A DNA stretch of 64,000 bases from Amia ocellicauda (GCF_036373705.1 NC_089855.1:12543219-12607218); one strand, 5' to 3'. Positions 36,461 to 49,270 are shown, numbered from the stretch's first letter. A program made the numbers and translations. The notes: a model not told the origin generated them from the sequence alone.

Positions 36461-37877
36461 GATGACGCTTAAATGTGCATCAGTTAGTTCAAACCTGTAA
36501 AAGAATGTACAATTTTTGATGTGTTTTTTGTTTTATTTAGTTTTGCGCAGTTGCATAAAAAACAAGGGAAACTGGTTGGTTTGGGCTTCTGTGGTGAATT
36601 AAACTCAAAATGCCTTTGTGTATCCCTTTTTTATTATAATGAGTGCATGGTGGACTCTCTTTTTGGTTTTATTTATTTGACCTCAATGGACCTATAGATT
36701 TCATTTAAGGGTCTTTTTCAAATACATGTCATTTTTGACTATATATACCAGTATTAGTCTTTTGGGGGGAAAATTTGTTTTAAAATATTCAGCGTCACCT
36801 CATGTGCTTACTTTTCTGGAAATCGCTTGACCTTCCTGGAATTAAGTTTGGTAATAATTTCAGTGAACAATAAATTCTCTGCATGTCTTCCAGGGAATAA
36901 AACCATACAAGGAAACAAAAAAAAAAAAAACTTAAATTGCTGTACTTTATAAACAAATTCTGTAGTACAGTGATCTACTAAGCCATTGTAAAGACAAACA
37001 GTATCATCTTTTTTTTTATCAATTGTAAAAAGAAAAAAAGTTTATTTTGCTTGTGATAAACAATTTAGTAATACTTGCTTTAAGAATGACCATGTGCTTT
37101 ATGTAGTCCTATCTTCCTAAAATAAAACTATAAGCTGTTAATATATTTTGCAGAGGAATGCTATTTGCAAGATATTTCTTGCTTTGTGATGCATAAAAAT
37201 AAAATAAAGAAAAATGTTTCCCGACAGGTTCGGTATGACGTGAATAAACAAACAAAGTTTTCTGAATAAATGTGCTGTTTTACATGTAAAATTGTAGCCT
37301 TACAGGGATTTTGCACATAATTGTACATAGCCATTTGTGCAGCACTGACCTATAATGTTCAGGGCATTTTCTGTGAGATTACACTTCTGTTTCAGCTCAA
37401 TGCTTGGGCTAAATATTTTGCATAAAGTCCATCCCATTTTGAGAAAGCTTGGATGTAATGGCATTTTTAGTTTTTTTGTTTTTTGAATTACAAAATCTTT
37501 GAGAAAAATATCAATTCACTTAAGGATACTGATGTTTTGTATCTGGTTAAATTGACTGAATTTCATTTGTCAGAAAGAAAGAAAATATGAAAACAAGTTA
37601 AGCTTTGGTGCACTGAAAAACAATTAAAACAACTTGCTGCTGTAAGTACACTTTTCAGAAATTGAAGAGACTGAATACCAGCATTGACACCAGTGGCAAC
37701 GAATACACTACATCTATGAAGGAAAGCATTACATTATTACATTATTGTAACAAAATAAGAAAATGCTTTGTAGACGAGTACTTGTAGATTTAAGCATCTG
37801 AATGATACTTTAACTTAAAAACAATCAAACAGCATGTATGTACCCTGTTTTCATTATTAGTCAATCCCGTTTTTTTT
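36461..37877 (+). other. ABHD13: ABHD13 3' UTR and downstream flank
   Basis: AT-rich sequence after the stop codon. Possible polyadenylation signals are AATAAA at 36869-36874 and others near 36895, 37121 and 37195-37245. There is no coding content. Vertebrate ABHD13 mRNAs have long 3' UTRs, so several of these may be used. Confidence 0.5.
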
Positions 37878-38186
37878 GGTGTGTCGGACTCCAGTCCTGG
37901 AGGGCCACATTATCTGCTGGATTTCGTTCTACCCCAGCGCTTGGCTCCTTACTTGGTGTAATTAAACAATTAACTGCATGAATTTAACACTTCTCTTAAG
38001 ACTCTGAAAACTCCTATGATTTCAATGTTTTGAGTAATCAGGTAGCAGCTATAAATGTACAGTTAAAGTTTTAGATAAGCCTACCTCAGTAAGTGATGAC
38101 ATTAATTAAATAATTGGGAGCTACTGCTGGAACAAAAACCAGTAGACCCTGTGCTCCCCCCCCCCATGACTGGAGTCTGACACCCC
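37878..38186. mobile_element. non-autonomous hAT-like MITE
   Basis: About 310 bp with inverted ends. The left end is GGTGTGTCGGACTCCAGTCC followed by TGGAGGGCC. The right end is GACTGGAGTCTGACACCCC, its imperfect reverse complement. A C-homopolymer (about 38157-38165) sits inside the right end. This end type, with a CTCCAGTCCTGGAGGGCC core, recurs in many fish genomes. No transposase is present. Confidence 0.65.
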
Positions 38187-40762
38187 TATCTGAAAAGTAT
38201 TTTAACAATTATATAAATCTGTGTGTCTGTATGTACATGGGTATATACACACATGAAACCCTATATTACCAATCACTGGAACCCACGGATAAAATAACAG
38301 AATACAGCTGTTTACAAGGAGGCATACTCTGGGCCTACTGTAGTATACTAATTACTGTAGTATAGAGGGTTAACATTACTTTTTGATAGAGTTCTCCAGG
38401 ATAGGAGTTTGTATCTGCATTTCCCCCCCTGATTTGCAGAGGTGTTCAGTAGGCTTAAGGGCAGGATACAGAGCAGACACAGTCTTCAGGTCACTGGCTT
38501 AATCTCTCATGCACTGTACACGGTGCTTTTTTGTTAGTTTACCACAAAATTCCACCAGATCTGGCAGTACAGTGAATATTAAAATATACATAGTAGCAGT
38601 CATAGCCCTTCATTAAATTCAATGGCCATTCAATGTGTATGCCTTTGGATTACGGCATATGCCCTCTATATAGAACATGACCTTCATTACAGGTTGAGGG
38701 AGGATCTTCCCTATCCATTTGGTAATATAGTGTCTATAGATATATATTATGATAAAGGGAATTAAAATCTTATTGCTACCCTAATAAAACCTTTTTTTTA
38801 TTTCCTCTCCTTGGTGCAATTCCATGTCATGTTCTGTGTCACTTAAAAAAATATATATATTGTTCAATTTGCAATGTCACAATTGAGCGATTGTGAATAA
38901 TGTATACATTGGCAAATATGTTCAGCAACATCAGTACAGAGAGCTGTGAGTAAAGCTGACTGACTCTGCTCTGGCCAGCACTGTAGATTTGATTGAAGGC
39001 CATTGTACGACACCCAGAGGTGTAAGTATGCTTTTATTTCTTTGGTTTTGGGAGGGCAGCGATAAGAACAAGTCTGTAGAGTTTATTAGAGTGTTCAGAA
39101 ATCTCTCTCAATGTAGTTTTGAGATCAAAATATAATATTAAACAGTTTCTACAGAAATCCTTTTCTAATTTTACTAGTGGTTTCTTTTTTCACAGTGTAG
39201 GAATTAGTTAATGCCGTTAAAAGGTTTGAGCATAAAATAAATTTTAATGATATCATCTATTTATGAATGTTTGTACATATAGTTACAGTATACTCATTCA
39301 TTCCACTCAAGTTAACATTGATGAAAGTGAATGACCTGACTTGGGATTGTCTACTTTTCCTTGTTTTTATGGATAGTTGCCATAAATTGTGAAATATCTA
39401 TGTACGATTACCATAATAGTTGTTTCACACAATGTCTTGGATGTATGTTTTTTGTTGTTTTTTTCTATACTCTTTTTTTAGTACACAATCACACTTTCTA
39501 TTTTCTGTACTGTTACTTGCAATAAACTATTAACATTGAAGTTCTATGGCTTGCCTTCTGTCAAATTTGTGATCTGTAGTCTTAGACAATATGTAAAGAA
39601 AATGTTGAGCACTATTAATGATCTTAAAATTTAGTGGCTCCTCTTTCAATAAAGTCCATTTATCTGTGTATAACCCCCCCCCACCTGCCCTTCTCTCCAG
39701 GCATTTAGAGGTAGCGTCCATTGACCAATGACATATAGGAAACAAAAACAATCTATATTCTGCAGATTCAAAACAGACTACATAATCAATCTGACAAACA
39801 TACAGATAATAATTTGAAATTATAACTTCCCTTTTCCATGAAGCATCTAAAAAAAATTACATCTCTGAAACCGGTTCCTTAGAAGTTTGATAGATAAAAA
39901 CAAACTGAGTTTCATTTTTAATTTCTTCATATTCAAATACACTATCACTACTGCCAAATAATTGTATGATTCAACATTTTAGAGTGTGAATGCAACCCCT
40001 CAAAAAACACATGATTGAGCTCTAAATAGTGTTTTTCAAAATGGTCTAACACTATAAAATCTTGAAATTATAAGGAATATTTGCTTTCAATTTAAATGCA
40101 TACTATTTTGGTCTTATACCACAGGGAAAGAATAAGTAAATGATCAGAGCTTTGACAACTATATTTGTTGCAAAAGTTTAAATATATGTAATCACATTTC
40201 AAAGATGACTTGTAGTGACTGCACCCTGGCACTGAAAAATCGGGCAACATGAAGCTTTCTCTGAAGCTTTTGAAAGTACGGCATAGCCCTGACTTGAGCA
40301 TAACTGGGCATTCAGACTCATGAGTTCGATTTACAGTACTAGTGTACTACATTTATATAGTAGTATTTTCTGCAAACCTTTTAAACATCCCGGGGAAATT
40401 CAAAATAACCTGGAGTTCATGTTGTTTAATTATATTCATATTTGTTTTGTACTAGTCATATTCTATGACATTCTTTACCATAAAGATTACATAACAAATG
40501 TAAATATTGTAATGTTTGTAAAAGTTATTAATACAGAGTCATTTCAGTTGCATCTTTTTCAGCCCCCACCCCCCCAGAAAAAAATGGGAACAGTTACATG
40601 TTCAAACAGATAATTTGTAGCCCCATCTGACAGGAAATGGTTTGCACTGCTAACCAACCAAAATCAAGTGTATGTGTTTCATACAGTTAGCAGAATAATG
40701 AACGGCAGCAGTACAGATCCACAGGATTTTGTAATATTGTTTCTGAGAACTCAGCCAAAACA
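38187..40762. other. intergenic between ABHD13 and TNFSF13B
   Basis: No gene or element is recognised. Its right end is the TNFSF13B 5' region; no clear TATA box or CpG cluster is visible just upstream of 40763. Confidence 0.45.
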
Positions 40763-41017
40763 ATGAATCCTGCTGAGCGAACACTTCGCAGTGACTTTGA
40801 CAATCAGCAAAAGTGCCTGATGTCCACAATATTTATTCTTACTCTTGCTGCAATAATGTCTTCATTAATGTCAGCTGTCTCTCTTTATCACATCATGACA
40901 TTAAAAGCAGAAGTTGCCTGTCTAAAGACAGAGCTTTTCAAAAAGCGAGAAGAGCAAGTGACTTCCTTAACCCACCGTGACAGAGAAATAGCTCATCCAT
41001 CTGATATCAAACATCAG
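40763..41017 (+). CDS. TNFSF13B: TNFSF13B exon 1
   Basis: 85 codons, phase 0 at the end. It encodes the cytoplasmic tail, the transmembrane helix (STIFILTLAAIMSSLMSAVS) and a charged stalk. The donor CAG|GTGAGT is close to consensus. A is at -3 of the ATG (AAACAATGA). Confidence 0.93.
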
Positions 41018-44000
41018 GTGAGTTTAGGTTCTTTGTGTTTCTAGGATCATCCAGGATTCTTCATTCAAGACTGCAAGTTGAAATATTTAATTTTATGTGA
41101 ACTGAAATTATTTGATTAGGATACAGTTCTTGATTTTAGTTTTTCAGAGTTTTAAGTTGATTTAATTGCTATTATTGTTTAAAGGTTGTAATTGTTTTCA
41201 CAATACTTACAGAAAATGCAGTTCTTAAATGACGAAGATGTAAACAAGCCCAGCACGGAGAATCCAAAGACACAGCAGAAGCAACACAGGATAAAGCGTG
41301 GCAGTCCTGATAATGTAACCGGTAAAACAGGCAAGTGAACCTTATGATTATTATTAGGGTGTAGGAGTCTTAAAATTTGATGTTATATAGTTTGTAGTCA
41401 CAATTATTTACACCTGTCATTGAAAACAATTTTATCTTGTGATTAATTATGTTTAAGAAATATTGCTAATTAAACTATAATGAATTATTTATTATATCAA
41501 TAAATAATAAAATAAAAAATATATAGATGTCACTGGTTTACTTTGCCCTGTTAGTTTCAATAATTTTTAATTGATTTATATTAAAATATTTAGTAGGGGT
41601 CGGAATGGGGAAAAACTCAGCAATGCAGTCTCTATACGGCGGAAGCAGTCCATTTGTTCGTCATCCGTCACTACCACATCTTTGTATTTGAAAAGCTGTA
41701 GAATATATATTTTCCAATATATATCTGAGGTAAAAACTGATTGTAAAATAAGAATTCAGGAAAACCTCATTCATTTCATATTGTGTAGGGAAAAGTCAGT
41801 GTAAGAAAGCAGCTTGGTAGGACATGTTTTGGGGGCTGCATATTACCTGCCTCGATGTCTGCAGTACTACTGTCTCATGATAGTGAATATTAACACTTGA
41901 GAAATCCACATGGTGAGGATATTAAAAAGTGAAGACTGCTCACCCCCTACCCCAAAGCCCAACAACGTAAAATATACCTTCCACCCAGATGATGCGCAGT
42001 TGCTCAGCTGCCATAGTTAGTTTGTCATTCATGCAGGTGAGTTTTCTATCATGACTTACAAATATCTTGCAATTGGCAAATTGACTGGCAAATTGTATTT
42101 TCTCTACAAAAATACTCGGATGAAGGTTACAGTATGTTATCTTATGCTTATGTTCTGAATAGTTTGTTTGTTTATTAGTTTTGTTTGTCAAATGCCTGTA
42201 GGATGTTTATTTATTGATTACCAGAGTCTCCTCTTTTAACTATATTACAGTATTCCTCTATTTTATAGGATATTTTGACCCCTTGCAAATTGGATGAAGT
42301 ATTTAAAGCTGGAGAAACTACATGTTGTAATTACAAAGAGGAATCTCATTTATATGGCTTATGAGCAGTATTGTGCACAGATTTTTTGATGGCAGGGGCT
42401 CAATCCGAAAAAAGGGCACCCTGTCTTGGCGAAGTGTGGTCCGGAGGGAGGGGGCGTGCAGACGAAGTGCGTTCTGGGGGGAGGTGCTCAGGATAAAGGT
42501 CACTTTTTGAGTCTAAGGGAAAAAGAGCAGGGGCTCAAGCACCACCTGGGATCTATCTGTGCACGTGTCTGCTTATGAATTATAAACAGAAACTACACCT
42601 ACCACCTATATCACAAATATCAACAAATTGGAAAGATGCTTATTACTCACAGGCCATGTTTAATTATGATTCATTGACACAAAGCAGAACACTGTAAACA
42701 CTAGCTGATTTGTATGAAGAGGAGAGCTGTCACACAGCTGGAGTATGTAAACACAAATGCCTTTGTCATTTCAGGCATTGTCAGCTCGATAGTAAACACT
42801 TCTGAAATGGCACACCAGGGAACAGATCAATGCATTAAACAATAATTGTTAAATATGCTCTTGTGTCTGTAAAAATTAAAAAAAACAATTTGAATGTAAG
42901 GCCCAGTAAAAACAATTGTCTTTATTTTTCAGTGTTTCAGCCCTGTTTGCAAATGATTGCAGATAAGAAAAGAAACAGCACCAAAAAAGGTACTCCTTAT
43001 TTTATATTGATTACCTAAGGAATCATTTATCAGTATATTTGCATTATTTTATCATTAGTAGGCATTACTATGTTTTAAAATGCAATTATCAATATAAAAG
43101 TAATTACCCATAATTATCTAATAATCAGCTTTGGGAGAGACATTCATCAACATAATTGATGAACTGCTGTTCTCCATAGTGCAGAATTGTATTGTAATTG
43201 TGTAACTGTGTAAGTCAAACGGTGTTTTGTTCTTATATATTCCAGTATTTAATATTTTAATATATAACCTTTATTTTCTCAAATGTATGTGGGGGTGGGG
43301 GGGGGTTGGCTTGGACCTCATTTTCTGTACAACTACTTCAATCCTGTTTAACATCAGCTTAATGTATCTGTTGCACAATGCAAGAAGACTATTTCATAGT
43401 TCCTCATTCATTGACAATGACTAACTTTCATCTCATAGCAAGACTGTGATGATATTAAACAGCTGTAATCCTCTTTTTAAGGAACAGCATTACAGCTTTG
43501 GAACTAAATCATTCCGTTCATTCAGGAGTCTGTTGGAATGCTAACATTATTTTTTGTATTCAAAGTTCTTCTTTCAGTTGTGTATACAGCCATCCCTTGG
43601 CTCCCAGGTATTAAAAGAGGAACTGCTCTGGAGGAAAAAAACAACACAATAGTTGTCAAAGAAGCAGGATACTTTTTTGTTTACAGTCAGGTAAGAGCAT
43701 ACACTGATTGTTTATGATGATAATGATGACAATTATTATTACTATTGCCATTATTCTTATTACTATTTCTGTATTATTGTATTTCTGTGTGGTACATGTG
43801 TATTAATATCATTATTAAATGGGCCCTATGAAGCCAACTCCACTCCAGTTTCTCAAACTGCAGAGCAAGAGCATTATAGGGAAAGACCAATTCGGCTCTT
43901 TGTGATAAAACTGTCAGCTTACAGGTACCCTGTAACACACGGTGGCCACTATTTAATGGGATGCTGAGGACACCTGCCAACATCATGTGCTCCACCTTGT

Positions 44001-46065
44001 GGGCATCCCAATCACAATCAGTTGTGACATAACCCAAAGTCTCTCCAGTGAGACCTGTGCTATAGGGCCCAACCTGTGATCTGATAACAAAGTACAAAGG
44101 AACAGGAGGTTTGGATGTGTAATTTAGCATCAGATGATGGACAATGTGTACTTATAAAAGGATACATACATATATATAACAGGATATATACTCTTCAAAA
44201 GAGTAATGAAGTGCATTGTGTGTGCTTGACAAGCTCTAATGGAAATAAACAGATTGGAAGACAAAAGTTTACACCAAATTTTAACTCAGTTTAATTAACT
44301 GTGGCTTATATGCCTGAAATATGCAAATGCAAATGGATAAAATATACAGTGCCCTCCAGACTTACCCTTGAATAAATAGGAACAAACAGCATTAAAAAAA
44401 AATTAAATAATTACAGATTGGTTAAGGCGTGCTGCCGAATAATTTCTACAAATGCTGTGCTGTAATGGTATTTGCATTGCACAGAGCAAAGTCATATGTG
44501 TCATAAATCATTAATTTAATTTCAGAAAACAAGGGTGTCACATTTATTCTCACCTCTAAGTATGTCTTAAAATAACACCCCAGAAATCTACAACAATATT
44601 CTGCTCTTCGGAATGTCAGTGGAAGCTTCTGGAACTATACAGAGGTCTGCAAAGGTTTCCTGTATCCCTGGGGTTTGAATGGAGGTAATGCATAGAAGAC
44701 ATTCAGTAGCAGCATGCATTATCATGGTTAAGTTAAAGGTCAGAGAGCTCTCCACACACTGCAGGCAAATTGACCACCACAAGCTGGGTGACGGCTATAA
44801 AATAAATCACAAAAAGCTGAAACTACCACTTTCCACTGCCCATTTTGTCCATTATTAGGGCATTTAAGGCCACTGGTACAATGGCAACCCTGGCAGGAAG
44901 AGGACACATATGTATCTTGCTACCTGTGCTGTGAGACAGGTGGTTCAGGAGGCAAATGTAAATCCAAAGGCAAAAGTTAGAGAACAAAAAAGACAAAATG
45001 GCATCTTCAGCATACAAAGTGTCGAAAACTCATTTTACTTTGCTTGCATGAATATGGACTTCATTGCCAGGTGGTAAGGAAGAAGCTCTTCTCAGGGTTA
45101 ACCACCAAAAGAGGTGACTTGTATTTGCCAAACTACATCTGAATGACAATTGGACCTTATGGTCTTATGTTCAGATGAAACAAAAGCTGAGCTTTTTGAA
45201 TGAGCTCATCAGCGATATGTCTGGGTAAAAAAGTTGAAGCTCATGTTGAGAAAAAATTCATGCCTGCTGTGAAATATGACAATGGGATTTATTATGTATT
45301 GGGGTCTATGAGTCCTGGAGCCCTTGTTAAGACATAAACCAACATTTTGGTTCCTTCTGCCAAGAAGCTCAAGTTTGGCTGAAAATGGATATTCCAGATT
45401 GACAATGGACCAAAGTGTACATCCAAATCTACAAAGAAATGGTTAACTGCACACTCAAGAAATGTTCTCAACTGGCCATCTCTATCTCTGGACCGCAATC
45501 CAATAGAATATTTGTGCTTTGAACTGAAGAATGCAGTTCACAAACAGAGGACAAAAGTCTGAAAGACATGGAGCAATTCTGTTTGGAGGAATTGTCCAAT
45601 CTGTGTATCTTAATTTACAGATTGGATTTTTATTGTAATTTATTAAATGGTATGAATTAATCTGGAGGGCACTGTACGAGGACACATGACTAATATATAA
45701 TAGTAATAATACAAATCTGTGTGTTTGTTTTCTTTAGGTTTATTATAGGGATAAAACCTTTGCTATGGGACATGTCATTATGAGAAAAAAAGAACAAATT
45801 GTTGGTGATGAACTGCAATATGTTACTTTATTCCGATGTATCCAAAACATGGACCCTGTCTATCCATACAATACCTGTTATACTGCAGGTACGTACTATT
45901 TCTTTTTTACTCTGGTTATTATTTATTCAAACAGAATAAAATCCTCAAGGATTTTCTGAGGTAGTGAACTTTATTACTGAGTTAATGTCTAATGCAAATG
46001 GACAAGTGAGTGCTGAGGAATTATTTATTCTATTGTGGATGTATCCATGTGTGTGTGTATATTTG

Positions 46066-46119
<54 letters not shown>

Positions 46120-46308
46120 AAATAAAGGCTTGTAGTAGTCATGTAGTATTGTTACTTTGATAAGACAACATTTAAAAAATATATTTTCTCACTAGGAATT
46201 GTAAAACTCGAAGAAGGTGACAACATTGAGCTCCTGATACCCCGAAATGAGGCGAATGTGTCTATGGAAGGAGATTCGACATTCTTTGGTGCAATCAAAC
46301 TTGTCTGA
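40763..46308 (+). CDS. TNFSF13B: TNFSF13B (BAFF/BLyS) gene, six coding exons
   Basis: B-cell activating factor, a type II membrane TNF-family cytokine cleaved to a soluble trimer and needed for B-cell survival. The exons are 40763-41017, 41213-41321 (or to 41330), 42933-42989, 43578-43690, 45738-45888 and 46196-46308. Phases join without a break and give 265 or 268 residues (human 285). Features in order: a short cytoplasmic tail; a membrane helix at about 19-45; a coiled stalk; the furin-type site RIKR (about 111-114); an NVT sequon; and the TNF homology domain, with CLQMIAD, a tryptophan in the IPWLP stretch, GYFFVYSQ, MGHVIMRKK, LFRCIQNM and FFGAIKLV. The cysteine pair of the last strands is kept with BAFF spacing (12 residues between). 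A decayed Tc1 element sits in intron 4. Its position after ABHD13 matches other vertebrates. Confidence 0.95.
41213..41330 (+). CDS. TNFSF13B: TNFSF13B exon 2 (furin-site exon)
   Basis: The acceptor is TACTTACAG at 41212. It encodes a basic stalk ending HRIKR|G, a furin-type cleavage site, then SPDNVT. Two donors are possible. ACCG|GTAAAA ends the exon at 41321, and ACAG|GCAAGT ends it at 41330 with a GC donor. Both leave phase 1, and the longer form adds three residues. Human sequence resembles the shorter form. Confidence 0.85.
42373..42564. mobile_element. small inverted-end element (MITE candidate) in TNFSF13B intron 2
   Basis: A 192-bp block with perfect 10-bp terminal inverted repeats GTGCACAGAT / ATCTGTGCAC. 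A GCAGGGGCTCAA motif is repeated directly near each end. It is GC-richer than the surrounding intron. No target duplication is clear, so the superfamily is not assigned. Confidence 0.5.
42933..42989 (+). CDS. TNFSF13B: TNFSF13B exon 3
   Basis: A 57-bp exon, phase 1 to phase 1, between TTTTTCAG and AAG|GTACTC. It encodes VFQPCLQMIADKKRNSTKK, corresponding to the human CLQLIAD strand at the start of the TNF homology domain. Confidence 0.92.
43578..43690 (+). CDS. TNFSF13B: TNFSF13B exon 4
   Basis: A 113-bp exon, phase 1 to 0, between CTTTCAG and CAG|GTAAGA. It encodes IPWLPGIKRGTALEE, then VVKEAGYFFVYSQ, matching the human PWLLSFKRGSALEE ... GYFFIYGQ region. Confidence 0.95.
44345..45676 (+). 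mobile_element. decayed DD34E Tc1-like element in TNFSF13B intron 4 (family C)
   Basis: A 1332-bp unit with TA at both ends and 14-bp perfect terminal inverted repeats CAGTGCCCTCCAGA / TCTGGAGGGCACTG. The plus strand retains scattered transposase remnants, including DNGPKCTSKSTKKWL and a NPIEYL motif, with 34 residues between the last Asp and the Glu. Multiple frameshifts and stops break the gene. It has the same orientation as TNFSF13B. Confidence 0.88.
45738..45888 (+). CDS. TNFSF13B: TNFSF13B exon 5
   Basis: A 151-bp exon, phase 0 to 1, between TTCTTTAG and GCAG|GTACGT. It encodes YYRDKTFAMGHVIMRKK, the flap (EQIVGDEL) and LFRCIQNM with the first cysteine, through NTCYTA with the second. 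The flap has the same length as in human BAFF, but Gln replaces the human His218. Confidence 0.95.
46071..46116. repeat. (TA)n microsatellite in TNFSF13B intron 5
   Basis: About 46 bp of TA about 80 nt before the exon 6 acceptor, preceded by a short GT tract. Confidence 0.95.
46196..46308 (+). CDS. TNFSF13B: TNFSF13B exon 6 (terminal)
   Basis: A 113-bp coding part, starting after TTCTCACTAG and ending at TGA 46306-46308. It encodes IVKLEEGDNIELLIPRNEA, then the terminal FFGAIKLV, as in human (FFGALKLL). Confidence 0.95.
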
Positions 46309-48352
46309 GTGGTGTGTATACGGCTTGGATATCTGCCATTTTGAGTTCTGGGGAAACCAGATGAGATTGTGCACAGTTCTAAATCTGTAGACATGTTTTG
46401 GTGAAGTAATGTCTGCTCAGCTTGTTGTGATACAAACAGGAAGCCCAGTGAATGCGTTAGCACTTCTGCCGTTTGATTTTCTTTCTTTTTTTTAAGTAAA
46501 ATATAGAATCTTGGCCATTCCAGTCAGCTTTTCAAAGACCAATGAAACAGATGTTCATGTCTCTGGGGTTTGAGAATGTCCCAATGTCTGGATATTTTTT
46601 CTAAAAGAAGATGCGGTTATTCAATGCGAGACACTTCTTCACTTCAATAGGGTGAAATCCACTCAGAAGTCAGAATGGAGTTTAAATGTAATAAATAAAG
46701 GCATTCAGGACGTGAACGATTTATACATCCTATATGAACTGTGAAGGTGACCTAAAAGGACTTTAATACACTTTAAGAAAAAAGGACCATGAATGATAAA
46801 TGTAAAAAACTCTGCTACATGTGTTTCTAGCTAAATTACATGATCTTCACCAGTTTACTGCAAATTCAGCTTCAAAGTATTCATTTTATCATTTTTAATT
46901 TACTGTTATTCTCAATGTATAAAATATATATATTTTTAAATCTGATGTATTTATTAATTGAGATGTGAAACAAGTAATTTCAATGTTATAAAGCAAACAA
47001 ACAAATAAACAACAATTGAAATGTATTAATCTCTTTTAACCTCATTAGTTCTGCATTGTCTATATGAATGGTTTAGCTCAAGCTAAATATAGAAATCCTA
47101 ATGTGAACCTGCTCTGGATAAGACTTTATGGTGTGTTTTTAATCAACTCCAAATCCCATTCTGGTAGTTTTGAAATCGGTTCATTTCTGTGTTATTGTGC
47201 TACTAAGCAAAACATGGGCTCTCCTGTAAACACATATTTTAATTAGATTTTTTGAGAGTAAGCAGTTACTATTTAAATCTAATACAACTCCAATTAGTTT
47301 CCCAATAATGAGAGTTATCTGAGATCTGTAATGTAATGTAATAATTCAATGGGCCTTAAAATGTGTACAATCTACCATAATAATTACACTGGGTGCAGAA
47401 AAGAATGGGAGAAAGAAATAGCTCTTAATTAACAATGGTGAAGGACACCACAACAAAAGAAGACACATTCATAAAATCAGAGGTGGAAATACCTGTCAAT
47501 GAAGTAGAGACCAACAGAAATGCATTGTTTAGCAAACTAAAAACAACAACAAATCAAATAAAAACAGCAAACAGTGTGTTTTTAGCCAAGCACATCTCAG
47601 TGGGCCTGTACTTTGAAGACAAGTATTTCCACCTTTGATCTGACTAATTTGTCTTCTATTTGTGGGGTCCTTCTCCATCCTTAAATGGGAGCTATTGCTT
47701 TCCCTTAATCTTTTCTACACTCATGTAATGTGTATATGGCAGATATAATATATAGGCATACTTTTATATATAGCAGGAGAATAAATCAATTATGTGGACA
47801 TGTGGTTGTCAGAAATGAGCAACATGAGCTTTCACTGCCACACATTTTAAAACATATTTATTAAAATGATGGGGAATATATTGAACAAATCTATTCTTTT
47901 GTGATTGATTCCCCATCCTTTTCAGCACCGTTACTGGGACAGCACCTTCTACGATCTTTTGCAAGATTTTTCTTCAACTGTAGTTTCACAACGTGGTTTG
48001 GAAACGCACAGGAAGATCGGTCAAAGATGGCTGCGGTTTGTTGTGAGAATGTTTATTTTATTAATAAGTGTAGCTGATTACTGCCGGCAGACTTAGCTGT
48101 AACTGTAATTAACAAATTAACTAGCCACTGTAACAAATTGGACATATACCATTCTGACTGTCATAGGTCAACGGGAATAGGTGGATAGTTACAGAAGGGC
48201 TTAGCAGACAAACAAATAACCTATTTAAAAGTTATACAGTGCATTATGTCTATACAAAAGATAAATTATTTACTCTTGTTAGGCTTTGTGTGTCACAGAG
48301 GTTTACGACACCCACGTTCAAATTACTATCACATTCAGATAAGCCTATGTAT
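46309..48352 (+). other. TNFSF13B 3' UTR and intergenic
   Basis: AATAAATAAA at 46690-46699 is the best polyadenylation candidate. Beyond it I see no supported gene. A 63-codon frame at 47905-48096 follows a TTTTCAG and is a little richer in CpG than its surroundings, but it has no motif I know. Confidence 0.45.
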
Positions 48353-49176
48353 ATGGGGCGCCAAATGTATAACAGCACACAATTTTTTTTGAGTGTCTTT
48401 TTCACAGATTTAACTTAAATCTTGTATTATTTTCCAGATTTAGTAAATACTGGTCTTTTCTCACATTTATAAATATTTAGTTTTTTTTAATTAAATACTT
48501 AAATAAATGCTAAATCTCCATTTTTGAAAAATAAATATTTATCATTTGATTAAATATTTAACTAAATCGAAAATCTCTGAGTCACAAAATAAAAATATAG
48601 CTTTTAAATAAATATTTGGTTGAAATATGAATGTTAAATATAAATGTAAATGTTAAATATAAATGTAAATGTTAAATATAAATATAAACATTAAAATAAA
48701 TAAAATAAATATATAGCTAACATGCAAATACAGCCCCGCCCCTCTGGTCAGGGCAGCCTCACAGCAGTTAAAAAAGCAGCAAACGTTGCAGCTTCATCAG
48801 TGCTTAGGAAGCACAGCTCACAAAGCTCAGTTTTTCTGTTTTGAAGTTAACTTTGGGGAAATTAAAAACATGTTGAAACTTCATAAATGCATATCTCATG
48901 ATGCATTCTAAATTAAACTTTGTCTGAATCTTAGGATCTTTCCTATATGGAGTGTTTTATACACGAGTATCCTACAATGCGTCTGTTTACAGGCAGACCC
49001 GGCCATTATCATGGTGCACTGGTTCAGTGAGTGACCACTGATGACCAGGACTGTGTGTTATTTATTATAAATCCAATATGTTGGTGTGATTGTGGGCCAG
49101 TGTCTCAAAGGGGGATGATTCTCTGTGAGTTTATACTTCACACCCTGGGCTGCTGCTCCACTGGCCGCTAACTCTA

Positions 49177-49270
49177 TATAAAGCCCTTCCCTGACTCCCC
49201 CACAGCATATGCAGTTTGGTTAATGTTTTTAATTCAGTTTCTACTGAGAGCCACTCGGCCTCTGCACCAT
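49177..49270 (+). promoter_or_regulatory. TATA-box-like sequence inside the long-TIR element
   Basis: CTATATAAAG at about 49175 lies about 90 bp upstream of an ATG (49269) whose frame is open for 44 codons before a TGA. Spacing and sequence would suit a TATA promoter. No evidence of transcription is available from sequence. Confidence 0.3.

Larger units (their letters stand above)
41018..46195 (+). other. TNFSF13B: TNFSF13B introns 1-5
   Basis: Intron sizes are about 0.2, 1.6, 0.6, 2.0 and 0.3 kb. Intron 2 holds a small inverted-end element at 42373-42564, and intron 4 holds the decayed Tc1 element. No other exon-like sequence is seen. Confidence 0.7.

Noticed and set aside
47905..48096. 63-codon frame after a TTTTCAG, possible lone exon
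   Set aside because: No partner exon, donor or known motif; kept only as a weak possibility.
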